DNA of 64,000 nt from Sesamum alatum (lineage: Eukaryota; Streptophyta; Magnoliopsida; Lamiales; Pedaliaceae): assembly GCA_034509735.1 (NCBI GenBank), contig JACGWO010000005.1, positions 37,540,479 through 37,604,478 on the forward strand. The letters are read 5' to 3'. Positions 58,531-64,000 of the stretch are shown piece by piece. A program made the position numbers and the translations under genes. Positions within the stretch are counted from its first letter, which is position 1; each line of letters starts with the position of its first letter. The notes beneath the pieces were generated by a model that saw only the letters and a program-made list of their open reading frames with translations, searched no databases and was not told the DNA's origin.

Positions 58531-59540
58531 TTAGTCCAATTTGCCCATCAAGTTTTAATTTTCACACCCTCAATGTTATTTTTTTCCTTTTCTTTTTTAC
58601 GTAATGAAAAAGAAGAATTAAATTATGGAAAAAAAATTTGGAGTTATAGCATGTGATAGGTGCAGTTATGCAAATTATTAAAAATACAAGGGTTAATGAG
58701 TAATAAACGACGAAATATCTTCAATATTTAATAGGAGTTTATTTTCTTGCAATTTTGCCAAAGTATCAGCAACATTTTATACATTTTGCTTTAATATTTA
58801 TTAATGAAAAAGATCCTAAAATAACTATTATAATTGACTAAACATAAATTGCAAAAATATTTTAAACTATATTTATTTTTTCGCAAATAAGTAAACATTT
58901 TACTATCCTTATTTTTTACACGAAAAGTTATATTATGTTTTTTTTTTTTAAAAAATACAACGAGGTTAAAATTAACAATTACAAGCATCTTTCCAAAGAC
59001 ATATAATTTCATCAAATATTAGGAGTCTTGATAATTATTTAAATAATTAAGGGTATTCATGATTATATCAAATTCAAATGACGCCCATTATAAACTTGTA
59101 GTTTACCCAAATAAAGAATCCAGAATGGAGAGAATAAAGTGATACAAGGAAATTAAAAAAGACAACTCACGCTCGCACATACTTTAATTTTTTTATATAT
59201 AAAAATATTATATAAAAAAATTGTAAGAAAAAAAAATTTAAACCAAGTGGATGGAAAAAATTGTGAAAATAATTGTCCACGTAATCCATCAATTTTTTTT
59301 TAAAAAATAAGTAAAATTATAATCCATATAATTCATAAAAAATGAATGAAAAGAGAACATAAATTAGACTAAGTTGTTAGATAATCTTTAAATAATTATA
59401 TAATTTTCAAATAATGAGAAATATTTATAATTACGTCAATTAAGAGATCTGATTTAATTATTACTTTTCATTTTAAATCATATAGTATCTTTTTTTCTAT
59501 TTAAGGAGATTTTTAAAATAGGAAAATCCAATATCCTCTT
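58531..59540. other. AT-rich spacer with MITE remnants
   Basis: Degraded GGGTAAATTACA-family arms can be seen at about 58985-59110 (GATTATATCAAATTCAAATG, TAGTTTACCC) and 59300-59450 (AATTTTCAAATAATGAGAAA). No gene is seen. Confidence 0.45.
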
Positions 59541-60438
59541 TCCCTCTCACCGTGTTTTCTCTCTTCTGTTTTCTCTACCACAACTCGACACTACCTCCGC
59601 CGGGAAACCTCCGGCAGCGGCAGCGGCAGCAACGTCGCCGCTACTTTCCTTCGTCCGCCGCACACCATCAGATACCCCCCGAAGCACCCACAAGATGGTG
59701 GAAAACGATGGGAGTTTTTGTCCAGAATGGATTTGCTGTGATCGAAGTAAGCATTCACGACTGTTCTTTATTTATGCCACTCACTGCACAATCTCAAATT
59801 ACTCGTTTAATTGTTGCATATACCTGTCTCTTTTATTTTATTGTATCAGTTGTTTTCAGCCGTTTCTAATTGGTTTTTCTTTTTCAATAGTTGAGAATCT
59901 TGTTTGCCTTGGGGGGTAAATGAACAGAGAAAGAGCAAATGGAAGAGGGAATCTCATTGGACAGTGTGAATGGAAGAATCAGGTTTGTTCAAAGGTTGGA
60001 CGGTGGCATTGACAATTTCCTGTAAATGTGTTCTGGCATTATCAATTCAACCATGGTTGTGGTGTAATTGCAGAAACATGAATAGTCATGATGGTATTTA
60101 TTCTCCAGTTATATTCTATTTCCTTTCTTATTAAATTAGGTGTGGATGTATGGGCTGTGCTCTTTATTCCATAGCTTTTGAGCAATGAATTGAATATTAT
60201 CTGGCTTCTTACTTTAGACTTAGTTTAATTCAGTTAGCTTAGTTTATAAGTTTTCCCTGAGTGAAGAAGGGTATGTAGAATCTTAGCATATGTAGATGGT
60301 GTCTTCATTTTATACAAACAAGAAGCAAGGTATAAGAAAATGTGGGATTGAAGTGATAGGGGGTGGTTAGTTGAAGTAAAAAAGAATGTTTTGAGCATGC
60401 ATCTTTATCACTAGCGAATCAAGCAAGGTGAAAATCTG
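59541..60438 (+). promoter_or_regulatory. Leader region of the DUF247 gene
   Basis: A GC-richer CCG/CAG stretch (59585-59700) looks like a transcribed 5' leader. GT donors follow at about 59747 and AG acceptors at about 60073. Short frames here (74-105 codons) do not match the N-terminus of DUF247 proteins, so I treat it as untranslated. Confidence 0.35.
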
Positions 60439-61965
60439 ATGAACATGGAAAGTTGGGTTATCACTATGAATCGACGAGCCAGAGAAATTTCAACAGGAGA
60501 GGAGCAGCGGAATAGAAAGAGAGTTTGTATCTATAGACTACCTGCCAATGTCCATCGGGAACAAGATGATTTTGTTTACAGACCCTACAGGGTATCATTT
60601 GGCCCTTATTATCATGGCCATGAGTCTTGTTTGCCAAGAGAGCAGCACAAGGAACATTGTCTTATTCAGTACCTGGCAAGATCCGGAAGACCATTAGAAT
60701 ACTATGTAGATGCTTTGTATAATTTTTGTGCAGGATTTGAAAGACGCGTATGATCAACTAGATCACCATTGCAATATGACACGGATGCCTTTTTGCGGTT
60801 GATGATTCTTGATGGCTGCTTCCTTATTGAGATATTGCGTGCAGGATGTGCTTTTTACTATCAAGATGTTTCAGATAATGCTGTATTCGGCACGGATGAG
60901 ATCAACATGAGCGAAATGGAATACTACATACACGACATGATGTTGCTCGAAAACCAGCTCCCCATGCTGGTTCTTGTGAAGTTATTTTTGGTTGACAATG
61001 ACAACAGTAATGTGAGTTTCATTCTTGATCTCTTTGTCTGTCTCCCTGGGGATGCTATTTCCTAGTTTTTGACTCACTCCTTGTATATCATGGCCATGTC
61101 ATGCTTTTGACATTCACTGCTTATGCATATTTTCCACTTTTCTTAGGTTCTCTGATTATAACGAACAGTTGGAATATGTTCAGGTTATTGAACTCATACT
61201 CAAGTTCTTATCCCTGTTGGGCGCACCAGTGCAGAGGAAAGAGGATATGGGGAGGACAGAGGACGAGCACTTGCATGTACTGGATTTGTATCGACAATGC
61301 CTTCTGCATCCAGAAATCAGGCGAATGGAAAAAAAGGAGAAAGAGCACGAACACTGAATTTGGCTTCAACTTGCGAAGAAATAGAACAACACAAACTGGA
61401 GTTGACTTCAACATCCCATCAGCCACAGAGCTTCACCAGGCTGGAATTGGATTTACAACAAGCAAAACGAGAAGCCTATTGGACATCTCATTTGGACTTA
61501 GAACCCTTAAGCTTCCGCAGATTTCTCTGGATAAACTTTCCAAATCAAGTTTCTTGAACATAATTGCCTTTGAGCAGTTCCACAGGGGTGCTGGAATTGA
61601 GTTCACTTCGTACATCCATTTCATGCGCGCCCTCCTTGAAGATTCCAATGATGTTAGCCTCCTGCAATCGCGGGGCATTATCCGCACCACGCTACGTCGT
61701 CGTGAAGTGGCTAGACTTTTCTACAGGCTGCGTAGGGACACTATGATTGATCCTGATAAAATGTTAGCGTATGAGTATTGGACAGTGGCTAGAAGGCTGA
61801 GACTTTCGCTCAATAAGATGTCAAACGAGTGGCGGAGGGATCTTCTTCCAAACTTATCTCAGAAGTCCCTGGGCTATTATTTTTGTCATAGCTGCAATTC
61901 TCATTTTCACCCTCACCATAATTCAGACTGTGTACTCTGTTTTGAGTTACGTCCACCGGAAATAA
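60439..61965 (+). pseudogene. DUF247 (UPF0481) protein gene with four frameshifts
   Basis: Family landmarks are in order: CIYRLPANV and YRPYRVSFGPYYHG near the start, LMILDGCFLIEILR (60790), MMLLENQLPMLVL (60940), VIELILKF (61184), IPSATELHQAGIGF (61418), IAFEQFH (61560), DPDKMLAYEYW (61750). A C-terminal membrane segment (AIIFVIAAILIFTLTIIQTV) leads to a stop at 61963. One intron lies at 61012-61183 (GTGAGT...TTCAG). Frame changes are needed near 60730 (extra base), near 60768 (compensating loss), in the A-run at about 61330 and near 61865. Left unshifted, the frame hits TGA at 60751. DUF247 proteins are plant-specific membrane proteins of mostly unknown role, some tied to grass self-incompatibility. 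Either a recent pseudogene or a locus with residual base-call errors. Confidence 0.8.
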
Positions 61966-62309
61966 GTGCTTTGGTCAAAACTGCAGTAGCTGCTGCTGTA
62001 ATAACTGTTCTGCGCTGCTTCCCCAGCTGATATTTTTTCTTTGCCGTCATCGGTTTCTTCTTCGTGTAGAGAATTCAAAAGTTAAGTTGTGCTTGATGTG
62101 CACAGATTGGCCAATGTCATGTCTTTCTTGTAACAGAGAACGATAAGTTGTGGTTATTGGCAATGAACTTACTGTTGGGGATCGATTCTTTGGTATCCTT
62201 TCCTTTCTTGTGTGTGAATAAAAGCACGCAGGCTTTCTTATCCCGATCTTGTTCAGAAGAAACTATTTCAAAACAAACAAGTATGGGATATATGAACAAG
62301 AGGGATGAC
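61966..62309. other. 3' flank of the DUF247 locus
   Basis: Presumed 3' UTR and a short spacer before the copia fragment. Nothing else is recognised. Confidence 0.4.
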
Positions 62310-64000
62310 TATACGATCTATTTTTCTGGGCGACGATCGACAGTCTTAGGGCCCAATTTCTTTCTCTTGTGTTCTAGGCCAACATCTTTGCTAGGCCCCC
62401 ACTCGAAAGTATTTGAGGCTCGATTTCCTATCTTTTCATATTCGAAAGGAGTACTCGTATTGTGTTTCAGAGAGACTCTATTTAGAATATATCAAACCGT
62501 ATTCAAAGTCTCTTCCCACAAATACTAGGTAACTCAAAAGTTAACAACATATTGTAAATCATGTCTTTAAACGTTCTATTCTTTCGTTCAGCTATTTCAT
62601 TAGACGAAGGTGAGTATGGAGGAGTTTTTTCATGAATTATGCCACAACTTTGGCAATATTCATTGAACGCATTCAACTTATATTCCCCTCCTCTATCAGA
62701 CCGTAATCGTTTAAGTTTCTTACCAGTTTGGATTTTGACTTTGTTTTTAAACAAAATAAATTTATCTAAGGCTTTATCCTTATTTATAATGAGAAACACA
62801 TAACAATATTTACTGTAATTATCTATAAAGGTGATAAAAATATTGCTTGTGGTCCCTAGTCAAAATTCTATTGAACTCACGAATATCAATGTGAATTAAA
62901 TCAAGTATTTTCGAAACCCTTTCAATTGATTGAGAGGATTTCCTAACTTGTTTAACTTCTACACAAATTTGACATTTGTGACCTCGTTCATGACTAGGTA
63001 TTAAATCAAAATTCATCATACGTTTGATTGAACCTAAATTAAAATGACATAATCTACTATGCCACAAAGAAAAAGATTCGACATTCAAAACAATAGAATC
63101 AGAAACAACAATTTTATTGCAATCAACTCGAACTTTAAACAAGCCATCAGATAAATAATCTTTACCAACAAAAACACCAAATTGTAGAATTACTACTTTA
63201 TTGAATTTGAAAGATAGTTCACAACCCTCACTAACTATTAGAAAACCACTTATTATATTTCTCCTAATAGTAGGTACATGGTGAACTCTTTTTAAAGACG
63301 GAATACGCCCTGAAGGAAACTTCAAGTCCACGTTTCCTATTCCAAGTACTTTAGCTGTACCGGAGTTTTTCATACTTACTGTCCTTCCATTGATGGCCTG
63401 ATAAGACAGAAAAATGGATTTATCAACACAAATGTGCACATTTGCTCCAGTATCAATCAATCAATCAAAAAGTTCATAAATAGTAAGGAGTTCAGGTTGT
63501 AAAGAGACATACCTTTCAGTTGCTCTTGAGGTGCTAGTACCGCTAGAACCCCCCACAACTATGTTGACAGCTGCCTGCCTAGTATTGGCCTTTTTATTAG
63601 GACAATCCTTGGTCCAGTGTCCCACCTTCCCAGAGTTCCGACAAGGTTTGCTTGCTTTTGATTTTTTATTTTTTTCGGCCTTGTCTTTATTGATGGTTTT
63701 CGAGTTCAGATTTACATTATTCACTTTCTTTTTTTCAATTATTAAAGTGTCCCTTAGTTGATGCTCAACAAGTATCTTGTGGTCTGATTCCTATGCTCTT
63801 CCTCAATGTTGATAGCAACCATAAAATCATCCAGAGACAATCTCCCTTTCTGATATTTGAGTCCATGCCAAAACTTTCCCAAGATTTAGAAAGTTTATCC
63901 ATTATGGACATGACCAGAAACTTTTCAGGAAGCTTCATCTCAGCATCAGACAGAGCATGCTCAAGATCGATAATCTCATCCACCTGTTCAGTTATAGACC
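62310..64000 (-). mobile_element. Truncated Ty1/copia fragment (gag to integrase)
   Basis: Read on the minus strand from the right edge: gag tail (about 63983-63765), a zinc knuckle near 63640, the protease start IDTGANVHIC near 63460, the GAG-pre-integrase segment (SLWHSRLCHFNLGSIKRM, CQICVEVKQ) near 63050, integrase (RLRSDRGGEYK, EIAERKNRT) at 62800-62500, and a decayed integrase tail (KKLGPKTVD) to about 62340. RT and RNase H are absent. The zinc knuckle has lost one Cys (CRNSGKVGHWTKDC). A stop lies between gag and protease (63461), and frame breaks occur near 62800 and 62510. It is a different lineage from the element at 1-4020. Gag continues beyond the window. Confidence 0.9.

Noticed and set aside
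62148..62528. 126-codon plus-strand frame
   Set aside because: It is antisense to the decayed integrase tail of the copia fragment.

Overview
The window is nuclear DNA of a eudicot plant. It has intron-rich genes with plant-specific products, AT-rich spacers full of small transposons, and decayed Ty1/copia elements at both ends. No sequence-only feature fixes the species. No bacterial, CRISPR or operon-like structure is present.

Layout. 1-4020: a broken Ty1/copia element (+), with gag running off the left edge and a 3' LTR. 5706-8303: an intact single-exon CrRLK1L receptor kinase (-). 8843-12221: two long fold-back elements, MITEs and a (TAA)n tract. 14000-15361: XXT5-type xyloglucan xylosyltransferase (-). 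Two exon-like stretches at 12613-13330 suggest a further small unrecognised gene. 15890-23640: transposon-dense spacer with MITEs, SINEs, a hAT-like element nested in a MITE, and a possible Helitron. 24129-27310: VTI11-type v-SNARE (+, five coding exons). 29116-35305: the clock gene TOC1/APRR1 (-, six coding exons), with a Tourist-like MITE in its long first intron. 36100-42450: repeat-rich spacer. 42727-43342: a second, short TOC1-like gene (-) that keeps only the pseudo-receiver domain, in three exons matching the first three of TOC1. 45196-45529: a solo LTR with perfect 5-bp target duplications. 49976-51649: an E/E+ PPR protein (-). 53369-56951: chloroplast ribulose-phosphate 3-epimerase (-, nine exons), with a one-base phase problem at the first junction. 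60439-61965: a DUF247 gene (+) broken by four single-base frameshifts. 62310-64000: a truncated Ty1/copia fragment (-) running off the right edge.

The genes do not form a pathway: cell-wall sensing (CrRLK1L), xyloglucan synthesis (XXT5), vacuolar vesicle fusion (VTI11), circadian clock (TOC1), organelle RNA processing (PPR) and Calvin cycle/pentose phosphate (RPE). The best candidate for something not described is the receiver-only TOC1 paralogue about 7.4 kb upstream of TOC1. It has an open frame across both introns and identical exon-2 length and intron phases, but no CCT DNA-binding domain.

The spacers are dominated by one MITE family (TIR GGGTAAATTACA, common core, more than ten copies), plus Tourist-like MITEs with TAA/TTA target duplications, a tRNA-derived SINE family and several fold-back elements. 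Exon boundaries were set by hand from reading frame and GT/AG sites and should be read as models.
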